In this document: piece after piece, positions 29,845 to 39,190 of the stretch
Layout: every line of letters starts with the position of its first letter
How positions within the stretch are numbered: position 1 is the stretch's first letter
Origin: Pseudomonadota bacterium
GTDB lineage: Bacteria; Myxococcota_A; UBA796; SXON01
Assembly (NCBI GenBank): GCA_030685065.1
Contig: JAUXQH010000024.1
Location: forward strand, 2,501 to 66,500
Length of the DNA stretch: 64,000 nucleotides
Direction: 5' to 3'
The notes under the pieces: generated by a model
What the model saw: only the letters and a program-made list of their open reading frames with translations
The model's database searches: none
Told to the model about the DNA's origin: nothing
Translations under genes and position numbers: made by a program

Positions 29845-31953
29845 CTAGAACGCGACCTCGACCCCGACCTGGATCGAGCGCCCCTCGCCTGCGGGGTCGA
29901 CCGGATACTTGGCCTCGTCCCCCGACATCTCGTTCGCGTCGTCCCGGTACAACCAGGTCGTGTATTGTGTGTCGAGCAGGTTGTAGGCGGCCACGTCGAC
30001 CCGAACCCGGCCGCCGAGCGCGTTCGTCGCCAGGCCCGCTCCGAGCAGCGCATACGCGGGCGCGTCCACGGCGCCGGCGTCGGGGCTCCACGCCGTCCGC
30101 GTGCGGGGCCCGATGACATCGAGGATGAGCGACGCGCGCATCGCGTCCAACACCCGCGCGCCGACCCGCGCATGGGCCATGTGCTCGGGGAACTCGTACT
30201 GCTGGAAGCCGGTGTCCCGGTCGGTTGCGCGGGTGTAGCTGTAGCTGCCGTCGAGCTCGAAGGCGCCCACCGCCACGGTGGCCTGCGCCTCGCCGCCGAA
30301 GATGTCGGCGCCGCCCGAGTTGTCGTAGTAGTCGTCCCCCAGCGGGCCGGGGGTCGCGACGGTCACCTTGTTGATCTCGTCGGCGATGGAGGAGTAGAAC
30401 CCGGTCACCTTGAGGCTGACGCCGCGCGAGGGCGTCACCGCGAGCTCGGTCTCGACCGTGTGGATCGACTCGGGCAGGAGGTTCGGGTTGCCGGCGGTGA
30501 AGTCGTTCTTCCCGTCTTCATCCGACGACACGTGCACCAGCCACTCGCGGGCCGTCGGGGCACGGAAGGCGCGGCCGTACAACACCTTCCAGACCACCGC
30601 GTCGGAGGGGAGGATCAGCACGCCCGCGCGCGGGGAGGGGAACGCCCCGTACGTCCCGTGGTAGTCGAGCCGCGCCCCCGCCGTGATCTCGAGGAACGGC
30701 AGCGCCGTCCACGTGTCCTGCGCGTAGGCCCAGAGGCCCCACAGCGTGGTGGGATCGGCCTCGTAGCGGCCCTCGATGCCCTCGTGCGACAGGTCCTCGT
30801 AGTACACGTCGGCGATGCGATCGACGAACAGGGCCTCGCCCCCAACGCCGCCGACCAGCACGTGCGCGGGGATGGGCCGGGCCTCTACGTCGACGCCGAA
30901 CGTGGCGGCCTGCGTGAGCTTGAACGTCTCGACCAGGGTGGTGTCCCAGTCCGTGGCGTAGGTGGTCACGCCGGCGTCGTCGGTCGAGGCGGTGGTGACG
31001 GGGGAGCCGAAGAACGCATATTGGCCGGGATCGTCGTGACGCCGCCACGAAACGCGCGGCGTGATCGTCAGGCGTGGACCGAGCGAGAGCGCATAGGACG
31101 CCGCGGCTTGTTGGTCATGGTACTGGAGCCAGAAGTCCTGCTCGTCCATCAGCAACACATCGAACGCGTCGTCCTGATCGTTGGTGTAGTAGGTGTGCCG
31201 ATAGTCCACGCCGTCCCAGCGCAGCGAGAAGTCGCCCAGGGTCAGCTTCACCCCGGCGTTGATGGCCCGCTTCGGGTCGTCCCCGCTCACGTTGGTGCGC
31301 CCGCGCGGGCTGATGTCGAGGCCGTCCCCGTCGGCCTCGTAGTAGCGCGCGTAGGCGGTGACCCCGCCCTCGACCGCGCCGAGCTCGAAGGGTTGTCCCA
31401 CCACCGCGGAGACCCCCCGCCGCGCGGTGGTGCCCCCGAGCACGCGCACGAAGCCGCCGGAGAGCTCCTTCGCCGTGTAGGTCACGACGTTGATCACGCC
31501 GGAGAAGGCGTTGGTGCCGTAGATGGTCGAGCCGGGGCCCTTGATGATCTCGATCTGGCGCACGTTTTCGAGCGGCAGGTACTCGTCGATCCACGCGTGC
31601 GTGTACACGCCGTCGTACCAGGGCACCCCGTCGATCAGGAGGAGGATCTTGTTGTCGTCCGCGCTGATCACGCCGCGGAACCAGGCGATCTTCCTGGACT
31701 CCTTGGTCGTCGTGACGTACACGCCGGGAAGCGTGCGCAGGGCATCGGAGAGGGTGCGGAACCCCCGCTCGCGGATCTGCCGATCCGTGAGCACCGTGAC
31801 GATCGCCGGGGCGTCCTGCACCGTCTGCGCGTACCGCGCCGCGACCGTGACGATCTGCTCGTCGAGCTTGTAGAGGTCGGCCTCGTCCGGCTCGGTGAAC
31901 GGGTCGACCGGGGCGGCGGCCAGGGACAGGGGAAATGCGGCGAGCAGGAGCAC
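29845..31953 (-). CDS. TonB-dependent outer-membrane receptor
   Basis: 702 aa. Signal peptide MLLLAAFPLSLAAA. The plug domain (~30-165) has VTVLTDRQIRERGFRTLSDA, LLLIDGVPW and IEIIKGPGSTIYGTNAFSG, as in TonB receptors. A 22-strand barrel of normal length follows, ending in the outer-membrane terminal Phe (VGVEVAF). It imports a siderophore, cobalamin or carbohydrate; ligand unknown. The start is probably GTG at 31953, since no better in-frame start precedes the hydrophobic segment. It is the first gene of a reverse-strand run with the TPR-like and DUF4870 genes. Confidence 0.9.
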   Translation of the reverse strand: MLLLAAFPLSLAAAPVDPFTEPDEADLYKLDEQIVTVAARYAQTVQDAPAIVTVLTDRQIRERGFRTLSDALRTLPGVYVTTTKESRKIAWFRGVISADDNKILLLIDGVPWYDGVYTHAWIDEYLPLENVRQIEIIKGPGSTIYGTNAFSGVINVVTYTAKELSGGFVRVLGGTTARRGVSAVVGQPFELGAVEGGVTAYARYYEADGDGLDISPRGRTNVSGDDPKRAINAGVKLTLGDFSLRWDGVDYRHTYYTNDQDDAFDVLLMDEQDFWLQYHDQQAAASYALSLGPRLTITPRVSWRRHDDPGQYAFFGSPVTTASTDDAGVTTYATDWDTTLVETFKLTQAATFGVDVEARPIPAHVLVGGVGGEALFVDRIADVYYEDLSHEGIEGRYEADPTTLWGLWAYAQDTWTALPFLEITAGARLDYHGTYGAFPSPRAGVLILPSDAVVWKVLYGRAFRAPTAREWLVHVSSDEDGKNDFTAGNPNLLPESIHTVETELAVTPSRGVSLKVTGFYSSIADEINKVTVATPGPLGDDYYDNSGGADIFGGEAQATVAVGAFELDGSYSYTRATDRDTGFQQYEFPEHMAHARVGARVLDAMRASLILDVIGPRTRTAWSPDAGAVDAPAYALLGAGLATNALGGRVRVDVAAYNLLDTQYTTWLYRDDANEMSGDEAKYPVDPAGEGRSIQVGVEVAF

Positions 31954-32005
31954 GGCGGAAGGGTACCACGCGCCGTCACCCCTCCCGGACCCTACAAGAA
32001 GCAGG

Positions 32006-33994
32006 GTGCCGCCTCCGTCCCCCGCGATCCTCGTCGACCTCGCGATCATCTTCGGCGTCGCGGCGGCGACCGTCGCGGCGTTCGGCCGTGTGGGACTGCC
32101 TTCCGTCGTCGGCCTGCTGGTCGCCGGCGCCGTTCTCGGCCCGCTGGGCCTCGCGATCGTCCCGGAGGCGCACCGGATCCAGGGGCTCGCCGAGATCGGC
32201 GTGATGGTGCTGCTCTTCATCATCGGCACCGAGCTGTCGATCGCCCGGCTGCGCCGCATGGGGCGCGCGCTCCTTTTGGGGGGCGGGCTCCAGGTGGGGG
32301 TGACGGTCCTGGTCACCGTGTGCGTGCTGTCGTTGCGCGACGTCCCGCTCCGGCAGGCGCTGTTCTGGGGCTACCTCGCGGCGCTGTCGAGCACGGCGAT
32401 CGTGTTGCGCGCGCTGGACGAGCGCGGGGAGGTGGACGCCCAGCATGGGCGGCTGGTGCTCGGGATGTTGCTGTTCCAGGACCTCTGCGTCGTGCCGATG
32501 ATGATGTCCCTCCCGATGCTCGCCGCGGAGGAGGTCCAGACGGGCGCGCTCCTGCTCGTGCTGGTCCGGGCGGTCGCGGTGCTCCTGGCGGCGCTCCTGC
32601 TCGCACGCCGGGCAGTCCCCTGGCTGCTCGGCCACTTCGCCGCGTCCCAACGCCGTGAGGTGTTCCTGCTCGCCGTGGTGGCGCTCTCGCTCCTGGTGGC
32701 GTTGCTCACCGCCCAGCTCGGGCTCTCGCTCGCGCTCGGTGGCTTCCTGGCCGGCGTCATCCTGGCGGACACGCCGTACGTCTACCAGGTCCAGAGCGAG
32801 CTGGTGCCCTTCCGTGACGCGTTCGCGAGCCTGTTCTTCGTCTCGATCGGGATGTTGCTCGACCCCACGTTGATCAGCGAGGCGCCGGGAGAGGTGCTCG
32901 GCTGGTTCGGGGCCCTGCTCGTCGGGAAGCTCGTGATCGCCTCGCTCGTGGGGCTGCTCCTGCGTTTTCCGGCCCGGGTCGCGCTGCGCGCGGGCTTCGC
33001 GGTCGCCCAGGTCGGGGAGTTCTCGTTCGCCCTCCTCCAGGCGGGGCAGCGCGCGGGGCTCGCGGAGCCGCAGGAGGCCTCCCGGTTCCTCGCCGCGAGC
33101 GTGCTCACGATGTTGGTCACGCCGCTGCTCCTCGTGGTGGGGACCCGTGTGGCCGAGTCGCACGCGCTCACCGGGCTCCTCGATCGCGTGTTCGGGGCGA
33201 GGGGGGACCGGGACTCCCGCGCGGAGCCGCTCCGCGACCACATCATCGTGGCCGGCCTCGGCCTGGGCGGTCGCACGTTGCTCCGGGCGCTCGAGGCGGC
33301 GGGGCTCCCCCACGTCGCGCTCGACATCGATCCGGAACGGGTACGCCAGGAGCGGCACGAAGGCCGGAACGTGCGCTTCGGCGACGCGTCGAACATCGAG
33401 GTGCTGGCGCGCGCCGCCCACGCCGAGCGGGCCTCCACGCTGGTGCTCCTCCTCTCCGACGTCGACGCGATCCGCCGCGCGGCGGTCCTCGCGAAGCGAC
33501 GGTGGCCCGAGCTTCGCGTCCTCGCCCGTGTCCACCGCGCGGGGCCGGTCGACGCCGATCTCGCGGCGCACGGCGTGGAGGTCGTCAGCGAGGAGTGGGA
33601 GACGGTCCTGGAGGTGGTCGAGCGCGTGGTCCGGAGGCGGGGCCGGGGGCCCGGCGAGGAGCGAAGGGGCTGGCCGGAGGGGCACTTTCCCGAGTCGAGC
33701 TCTCCCGAACGGAGATGTCCGACGGCAGAGATGGGCGCCATGCCCGACGTGGCGCTCGATCCGGTCGTCGTGCGGGCCGGGGATCGGCTCGCGGGGACGA
33801 CCATCGCGGCCAGCCGCTTGCGCGAGCACAGCGAGGCGGCGATCGTGGCGCTCTCGCGGGGGGCCCGCGTGCACACGGAGCCGCCCGGAGAGACGCGCGT
33901 CGAGCCCGGAGACGTGGTGCTTCTCCTCGGTACGCATGCCGAAGTGGCCCGCGCGCGCGGCTGGATCCGTCGTGAGGAAGGGGCCGACCCTTGA
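32006..33994 (+). CDS. KefB-type monovalent cation/proton antiporter (CPA2)
   Basis: 662 aa. About twelve membrane helices of the Na+/H+ exchanger fold (~5-385) include GLPSVVGLLVAGAVLGPLG, IGVMVLLFIIGTELS and LALGGFLAGVILADTPY. An RCK N-domain follows (~411-530, HIIVAGLGLGGRTLLRALE), then an RCK C-domain at ~580-655. Family members exchange K+ or Na+ for H+ under nucleotide or thiol control. The linker between the RCK parts is unusually Arg/Glu-rich. GTG start; divergent from the TonB receptor with 52 bases between them. Confidence 0.9.
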   Translation: MPPPSPAILVDLAIIFGVAAATVAAFGRVGLPSVVGLLVAGAVLGPLGLAIVPEAHRIQGLAEIGVMVLLFIIGTELSIARLRRMGRALLLGGGLQVGVTVLVTVCVLSLRDVPLRQALFWGYLAALSSTAIVLRALDERGEVDAQHGRLVLGMLLFQDLCVVPMMMSLPMLAAEEVQTGALLLVLVRAVAVLLAALLLARRAVPWLLGHFAASQRREVFLLAVVALSLLVALLTAQLGLSLALGGFLAGVILADTPYVYQVQSELVPFRDAFASLFFVSIGMLLDPTLISEAPGEVLGWFGALLVGKLVIASLVGLLLRFPARVALRAGFAVAQVGEFSFALLQAGQRAGLAEPQEASRFLAASVLTMLVTPLLLVVGTRVAESHALTGLLDRVFGARGDRDSRAEPLRDHIIVAGLGLGGRTLLRALEAAGLPHVALDIDPERVRQERHEGRNVRFGDASNIEVLARAAHAERASTLVLLLSDVDAIRRAAVLAKRRWPELRVLARVHRAGPVDADLAAHGVEVVSEEWETVLEVVERVVRRRGRGPGEERRGWPEGHFPESSSPERRCPTAEMGAMPDVALDPVVVRAGDRLAGTTIAASRLREHSEAAIVALSRGARVHTEPPGETRVEPGDVVLLLGTHAEVARARGWIRREEGADP

Positions 33995-34354
33995 CCGGAA
34001 CGCTGGTCCGTGCGACATGAGAGGTGTAGGTGCCCGATTCGGTTCAACCTGGGTGGGCATCCCAGCTTCGCATCTCAGCTTCGAATCCAGCTTCGCTTCC
34101 CGATCTTCACGCCAGCTTCTTCTCACATCGTTTCTACGCCTCTCGTCTACGCCGTTCATCAACCCATCTCTGGGCCGCCGCCTCCCCCACCTGCCGCTCC
34201 GCGCGGCGGGGCGCCCCGAGCCGAAGAGCGCTGGAGCAGCCACGACACGGACAACGTCCACGTCATATCGTTCATCCCCCGGGCAGCATGCCCGCGCGGG
34301 GCGTGAGCTGGCTCCCCGTACGGTTCCGCGCCGCATTCAATTGCAAAGGTCCGC
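33995..34354. other. Non-coding stretch upstream of ribonuclease G, probable 5' leader
   Basis: No convincing gene is seen in these 360 bases. The region 34065-34160 is pyrimidine-rich on the + strand and holds four CAGCTTC copies at irregular spacing. It probably contains the promoter and a long, partly unstructured leader of the ribonuclease G mRNA, which ends in the hairpin described next. Confidence 0.5.
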
Positions 34355-34375
34355 GGCGGTCTTTAGGAGACCGCC
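34355..34375 (+). promoter_or_regulatory. Hairpin holding the ribosome-binding site of ribonuclease G
   Basis: A perfect 8-bp stem (GGCGGTCT / AGACCGCC) with loop TTAGG ends exactly one base before the TTG start codon. The Shine-Dalgarno AGGAGA lies half in the loop and half in the 3' strand of the stem. Folding would occlude the site, so this may control translation, possibly by the enzyme acting on its own mRNA. The sequence shows the structure; the regulation is inferred. Confidence 0.7.
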
Positions 34376-35908
34376 TTGCCCACCGAAATCCTCGTCAACA
34401 CCACTGGAAAGGAAACCCGCGTCGCGCTGATGGAGAACGGGCAGCTCGTCGAGCTGCACGTCGATCGCGGCACGGACCGCGGCTATGTCGGAAATGTCTA
34501 CCTCGGCAAGGTCGTGCGCGTGCTCCCCGGCATGCAGGCGGCGTTCGTGGACATTGGTCTGGAGCGCGCGGCCTTTCTCTACGTGGGCGACATCTTCCCG
34601 CAGCTCCTCGACCACAAGCACGGCGAGGAAGAAGCCGAGGTCGACGACCCGGAGATGACCGTGGTGGAGGAGGGCCCCCCGCGCGAGGCCCCCAAGCCCG
34701 GCCAGCCCGCCATCCAGGACCTGCTGAACGAGGGGCAGGAGATCGTCGTCCAGGTCGCGAAGGACCCGATCGGAACCAAGGGCGCGCGCGTCACGACGCA
34801 CATCACCCTGCCCGGCCGCTACATGGTGTTCATGCCGACGGTCGATCACGTCGGCATCTCGCGTCGCATCGAGCGCGACAAGGATCGCCGTCGCCTCCGC
34901 GAGTTCGTGGACAAGAACCGGCCCAAGGGCGCCGGCTTCATCGTCCGCACGATCTGCGCGAACCAGACGAACCAGACGTTGAAGCAGGACATGACCTACC
35001 TGCTCGCCACCTGGGACAAGATCCAGGGCGCCTCGAAGAACCGCCGGGCACCCGCCCCGCTCCACATCGACCACGGCCTGGTCCTGCGCATGGTGCGGGA
35101 CGCCTTCCACGATGACGTGGAGCGCATGGTCGTCGACAACACGAAGCTCCACGAGGAGGTCTGCTCGTTCATGGACGAGTTCAGCCCGGACCTCAAGGAG
35201 AAGGTGCACAACTACAAGGGCGCCGAGCCGATCTTCGACGTGTTCGGCGTCGAGACCGAGATCCAGCGCTCGCTCGGCCGCAAGGTGTGGCTCAAGTCGG
35301 GCGGCTACCTGGTCATCGACCAGACCGAGGCCCTCGTCAGCGTGGACGTGAACTCCGGCAAGTACGTCGGCCAGGCGTCCCTCGAGGACACGACGCTCAA
35401 GGTCAACATGGAAGCGGTGAAGGAGGTCGTCTACCAGCTCCGCCTGCGGAACATCGGCGGGATCATCATCATCGACTTCATCGACATGGACAAGGAGCAG
35501 AACCGGGACAAGGTGTACCGGGCGCTCGACGAGGAGCTCAAGAAGGATCGCGCGCGCACCAACGTGCTGAAGATCTCCGAGCTGGGCCTGGTCCAGATGA
35601 CCCGCAAGCGCGTCCAGGAGGACGTGGTCCGCTACCTCTCCGAGACCTGCGTGTACTGCGACGGTCGCGGCAGCCTGCGCTCCCGCCAGACCATCTGCTA
35701 CGAGATCTTCCGCGAGCTCCAGCGCGAGGGCACGCGCTCCCTCGGCAAGGAGACGATGTACGTGAACGTGCACCCCTCCGTGGCCGACCTCCTCTACGGC
35801 GACGAGTTCCCCATGCTGGAGCTCTTCGAGACCCGCCTCAACAAGCGGATCGTGGTCCGTGCGCTCCAGCACCTGCATCCGGAGCGCTACGAGGTCTACG
35901 CGCGGTAG
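34376..35908 (+). CDS. rng: Ribonuclease G (RNase E/G family)
   Basis: 510 aa, matching RNase G rather than the long RNase E. An S1-like domain (~36-150) opens with GNVYLGKVVRVLPGMQAAFVDIG. The DNase-I-like catalytic part has both metal-binding Asp motifs (VSVDVNSGK and IIIIDFIDMD). The Zn-link CVYCDGRG (~423-430) bridges subunits. It is a 5'-end-dependent endonuclease maturing 16S rRNA and degrading mRNA. The start is TTG with AGGAGA six bases upstream, inside a hairpin. The S1 domain contains an acidic/proline insert (EEEAEVDDPEMTVVEEG). Confidence 0.95.
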   Translation: MPTEILVNTTGKETRVALMENGQLVELHVDRGTDRGYVGNVYLGKVVRVLPGMQAAFVDIGLERAAFLYVGDIFPQLLDHKHGEEEAEVDDPEMTVVEEGPPREAPKPGQPAIQDLLNEGQEIVVQVAKDPIGTKGARVTTHITLPGRYMVFMPTVDHVGISRRIERDKDRRRLREFVDKNRPKGAGFIVRTICANQTNQTLKQDMTYLLATWDKIQGASKNRRAPAPLHIDHGLVLRMVRDAFHDDVERMVVDNTKLHEEVCSFMDEFSPDLKEKVHNYKGAEPIFDVFGVETEIQRSLGRKVWLKSGGYLVIDQTEALVSVDVNSGKYVGQASLEDTTLKVNMEAVKEVVYQLRLRNIGGIIIIDFIDMDKEQNRDKVYRALDEELKKDRARTNVLKISELGLVQMTRKRVQEDVVRYLSETCVYCDGRGSLRSRQTICYEIFRELQREGTRSLGKETMYVNVHPSVADLLYGDEFPMLELFETRLNKRIVVRALQHLHPERYEVYAR

Positions 35909-35935
35909 CCCCCTCGGCGCTCGGGCTCGGCGGAA

Positions 35936-36223
35936 CTACGCCACGGGCACGCCGAGCTCGACCAGCCCCTCGAACCGAAACAGCCCCACCCGGTAGAGCA
36001 GGCGCTCGGCCCCGTCCCTGAGCCAGGCTCTCCAGATCGTGCGGCTCCACGCTTCCCCGCCGGGGCCGAAGCCGTAGACCTCCGGGTCGAGGTGCACGGG
36101 CTCTACGAGATCGCGCGCGCGGCCGTCGTAGACATGCAAGAAGAAGCCTCTTCGATCCGTGTACACGGCGAGGTCGTAGCGGTGCCCGCGAATGGACGCG
36201 ACATAGGATGCCATCGGTTGCAT
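35936..36223 (-). CDS. Small protein of unknown function
   Basis: 95 aa, no signal peptide or membrane segment. It is rich in aromatic residues (YDLAVYTDRRGFFLHVYDG, WSRTIWRAWLRDG). The ATG at 36223 has an excellent AAGGAGG ten bases upstream, which strongly supports expression. It converges with rng. No family recognised. Confidence 0.7.
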   Translation of the reverse strand: MQPMASYVASIRGHRYDLAVYTDRRGFFLHVYDGRARDLVEPVHLDPEVYGFGPGGEAWSRTIWRAWLRDGAERLLYRVGLFRFEGLVELGVPVA

Positions 36224-36656
36224 GGGGCGTCATCCTCCTTGCGTGGGAGTATGTCCTCGGGCGCGCCAATCAGGCACACTTGTCGGGAACGAGCATTGTT
36301 CGCCGACTTCTTGCGGGGGCGTGGCGCGATCGCCGCCCGGCCGTCCCCCACCGGATTGTCGGAGTCGGAACGCCCGACCTTGGGATCCCCGCGTTGCCAC
36401 CCCCTCCCGTTCAGTCGCCCTCGGAATTCGCCGTGACGCTCACGACGGCCTCGCCCCCTTTGTCCCACTGGCCGTGGTGGCGCGGAGTCCGGTCTGACCC
36501 AGATCGGCGCCATTCATGGCCTGCCACAAGGGTTTTAAGCACATCGAAGGGCCTCGGAGCGCCGGAGACCCGTCGTGGACGTGCTCCCGGTGGCCGTTCG
36601 CGCCTTGACACCCGGGCGTGGACGCGGGAGTCTGCGCGCCACTCATCGAGGCTCAC
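36224..36656. other. Intergenic region between divergent genes
   Basis: 433 bases between the reverse-strand small protein and the forward membrane protein. No reading frame here has believable composition or a ribosome-binding site. A TTGACA occurs at 36605 but has no matching -10 box. Both divergent promoters should lie here. Nothing else was seen. Confidence 0.5.
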
Positions 36657-36986
36657 GTGCAAGCACCCAAGTCCTACACTGACGCTGGCGCCCTTACGAT
36701 CCTCTCGGGCGTGATGAACGTGCTCGTGGGCGGGCTCCTCTGTCTCTCCCTGCTCATGTTGTGCGTCGGCGTGTTCTGGGTCATCCCGATGGGCGTCGGC
36801 GTGTTCCAGATCGTGGTCGGCATCTCGATGCAGAAGGGCCAACGGAGCTCGGCCGCCGGCTACATCGGCATCGTGGGCCTCATCGCGGGGGTGTTCAACT
36901 TCAACCCGCTCGCCATCGGCGCCGCGGTGCTCGCCATGCTCAAGGTCAAGGAGCCCGAGGTGGCCGGGTACCTCTCCGGTTCCTGA
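36657..36986 (+). CDS. Small integral membrane protein
   Basis: 109 aa with two or three membrane helices (LVGGLLCLSLLMLCVGVFWVI and a second near GYIGIVGLIAGVFNFNPL), followed by a short basic tail. The GTG at 36657 has GAGG six bases upstream and begins MQAPKSYTDAGALTIL; a further in-frame GTG at 36618 is less likely. The C-terminal LAIGAAVLAMLKVKEPEV is seen in small uncharacterised myxobacterial-type membrane proteins. It is followed by recD2 after 37 bases. Confidence 0.68.
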   Translation: MQAPKSYTDAGALTILSGVMNVLVGGLLCLSLLMLCVGVFWVIPMGVGVFQIVVGISMQKGQRSSAAGYIGIVGLIAGVFNFNPLAIGAAVLAMLKVKEPEVAGYLSGS

Positions 36987-37023
36987 TCGCTCGGCCGCGC
37001 CCTCCGAAGGATAGACCCTCGGG

Positions 37024-39171
37024 ATGTACGCCGATCGCCTCGAGGGCGAGGTTGCCGGATTCAGCTTCAAGTCGCCGGACGGTGGCTTCGCCGTCGCGAA
37101 GGTGAAGGTGCAGACCGGCGCCGAGGTCACCGTCGTGGGCCAGCTCGCGCACCTGTTCGAGGGCCAGCGCCTCGTCGCCGAGGGCCAGTGGGTGAACGAC
37201 GGCCGGTTCGGCCGCCAGTTCAAGATCGAGAAGTGCCTGGTCCAGGAGCCGCGCACGCTGCGGGGCCTGGAGCGCTACCTCGCCGCGGCGATCCAGGGCG
37301 TGGGGCCCGAGATCGCGCGTCGCATCGTGGAGACGTTCGGGCTGGACGCCCTCCAGGTGCTCGAGAGCCAGCAGGAGCGCCTCTCGGAGGTGCCGGGCGT
37401 CGGTGACAAGACCCGCGAGAAGATCATCGCCGGCTGGGCGAAGGACGTGACGGGCCGCGAGCTCGAGGTGACCCTGCGCGGCTTCGGCATGGGGCCGGTG
37501 CTGTGCCGCCGCATCGCCGAGGAGTTCGACAAGGACGCGCTCAACGTCGTCCTGCGGCAGCCCTACCGGCTCGTCGACATCAAGGGGGTCGGCTTCCGCA
37601 CCGCCGACCAGATCGCGCGCGCCAACGGCATCGCGATGGACGACCCCTCCCGCGTGCAGGCCGGCGTGCAGTTCTGCCTGGAGGAGGCCGAGGGGGAGGG
37701 CAGCTGCTACCTCCCCGAGGGCGTACTGATCGAGCGCCTCGGCAAGCTGGACGTGCCGGAGGCGGCCACCCGCGTGGAGCTCGACCGGATGGCGGGGTTC
37801 GGTCGGGTCGTGCGGCACCGCGCGCCGCTGGAGGCCGAGCGCGCCATCTACAAGCCGCGCACCGAGCAGCTCGAGGCGCGCGTCGCCCGGTCGCTCACCG
37901 ATCGGCTCACCAACGTGCCGCCGGCCCGCGCGGTCGATGTGTCACGCGCCGAGGTGGCCTGCAAGCTCGAGCTGCACGAGGCCCAGCGCGCCGCGGTCGA
38001 GCTCTCCCTCGCGAGCGGCGTCTCCGTGATCACGGGCGGCCCGGGTACGGGCAAGACCACCATCCTCAAGGTGTTGCTCGCGGCGGGCCGGCAGCGCGAG
38101 GAGAAGTGGCTCTGCGCCGCGCCCACCGGGCGGGCCGCGCGCCGGCTCTCCGAGTCGAGCGGGCAGGAGGCGAAGACCCTCCACCGGCTCCTCGAATTCT
38201 CGATGACCGACATGGAGTTCACCCGCAACGCGACAAAGCCCCTCGAGGCGGACGGCGTGCTGGTGGACGAGTCCTCCATGCTCGACCTGAAGCTCATGGG
38301 CGCCCTGCTCGACGCGCTGCCACCCAAGTGCCGGCTCGTGCTCGTGGGAGATGTCGATCAGCTCCCGAGCGTGGGCGCCGGGCAGGTCCTACGCGATTGC
38401 ATCGACAGCGGCGCGCTCCCGGTGGCCCGCCTCACCGAGGTGTACCGGCAGGCGCGCGACAGCGGGATCGTCCGGAACGCGCACCGCATCAACGTCGGCG
38501 AGGTGCCCCGGTCCGGGGAGAAGGACACGGTGGAGTCGGGGGGGGAGGGCGAGGTGCGCGACTTCTTCGTGCTCACCCGGGAGGACGCCACCGACGCCCA
38601 GAACCTGCTCCTCCAGGTCATCCAGGAGCGGCTGCCGCGCCTCGGGTTCGACCCGAAGCGGGACGTGCAGGTGCTCACGCCGATGCACGGCGGCATCCTC
38701 GGCACCACCGCGCTCAACGAGCGGCTCCAGGCCGCGCTCAACCCCGACGGCGTGGCGATGGTGCGTGGCAACCGCACCTACCGCGTGGGGGATCGCGTCC
38801 TCCAGACGCGCAACGACTACGACAACGACATCTTCAACGGGGACACCGGGACCGTGCTCGCCGTCGAGTCGGGCTCCTTGACCGCCGACTTCGACGGCCG
38901 CGAGGTGACCCTGATTGGGGACAGCATCGACGCGGTCGAGCTCGCCTACGCGATCAGCATCCACAAGTCGCAGGGGAGCGAGTACCCGGCGGTGATCGTG
39001 GCGCTCCACAACAGTCACTTCGTGATGTTGCGCCGAAACCTGCTCTACACAGCCCTCACGCGGGCGCGCCGATTTGCGTGCCTCGTCGCGAGCCCCCGCG
39101 CGCTACGCACCGCAGTCGGTCGGTGTGGCGGGGACGAGCGGTACACGGGGTTGGCGGAGAGGATGCGGTAG
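37024..39171 (+). CDS. recD2: RecD2-like ATP-dependent DNA helicase
   Basis: 715 aa, as expected for RecD2 (RecD/TraA type outside RecBCD). An N-terminal OB-like domain is followed by helix-hairpin-helix motifs (IQGVGPEIARRIVETFG ~91-107; VPGVGDKTREKI ~124). The SF1B motor has Walker A GGPGTGKTT (~336-344), DESSMLD, GDVDQLPSVGAG and YRQARDSGI. The C-terminal SH3-like insert (YRVGDRVLQTRNDYDND) and IHKSQGSEYPAV / YTALTRARR complete the set. It is a 5'-3' helicase in DNA repair. All motifs are intact. Confidence 0.95.
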   Translation: MYADRLEGEVAGFSFKSPDGGFAVAKVKVQTGAEVTVVGQLAHLFEGQRLVAEGQWVNDGRFGRQFKIEKCLVQEPRTLRGLERYLAAAIQGVGPEIARRIVETFGLDALQVLESQQERLSEVPGVGDKTREKIIAGWAKDVTGRELEVTLRGFGMGPVLCRRIAEEFDKDALNVVLRQPYRLVDIKGVGFRTADQIARANGIAMDDPSRVQAGVQFCLEEAEGEGSCYLPEGVLIERLGKLDVPEAATRVELDRMAGFGRVVRHRAPLEAERAIYKPRTEQLEARVARSLTDRLTNVPPARAVDVSRAEVACKLELHEAQRAAVELSLASGVSVITGGPGTGKTTILKVLLAAGRQREEKWLCAAPTGRAARRLSESSGQEAKTLHRLLEFSMTDMEFTRNATKPLEADGVLVDESSMLDLKLMGALLDALPPKCRLVLVGDVDQLPSVGAGQVLRDCIDSGALPVARLTEVYRQARDSGIVRNAHRINVGEVPRSGEKDTVESGGEGEVRDFFVLTREDATDAQNLLLQVIQERLPRLGFDPKRDVQVLTPMHGGILGTTALNERLQAALNPDGVAMVRGNRTYRVGDRVLQTRNDYDNDIFNGDTGTVLAVESGSLTADFDGREVTLIGDSIDAVELAYAISIHKSQGSEYPAVIVALHNSHFVMLRRNLLYTALTRARRFACLVASPRALRTAVGRCGGDERYTGLAERMR

Positions 39172-39190
39172 GAATCGGGGCTTGGGTCGG

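Noticed and set aside
31976..34336. 786-codon reverse-strand frame opposite the antiporter
   Set aside because: His/Arg/Glu-rich shadow composition with no recognisable domain; the forward frame is a clear CPA2 antiporter with RCK domains.
36605..36640. TTGACA as a promoter for the small membrane protein
   Set aside because: No acceptable -10 hexamer lies 16-18 bases downstream.
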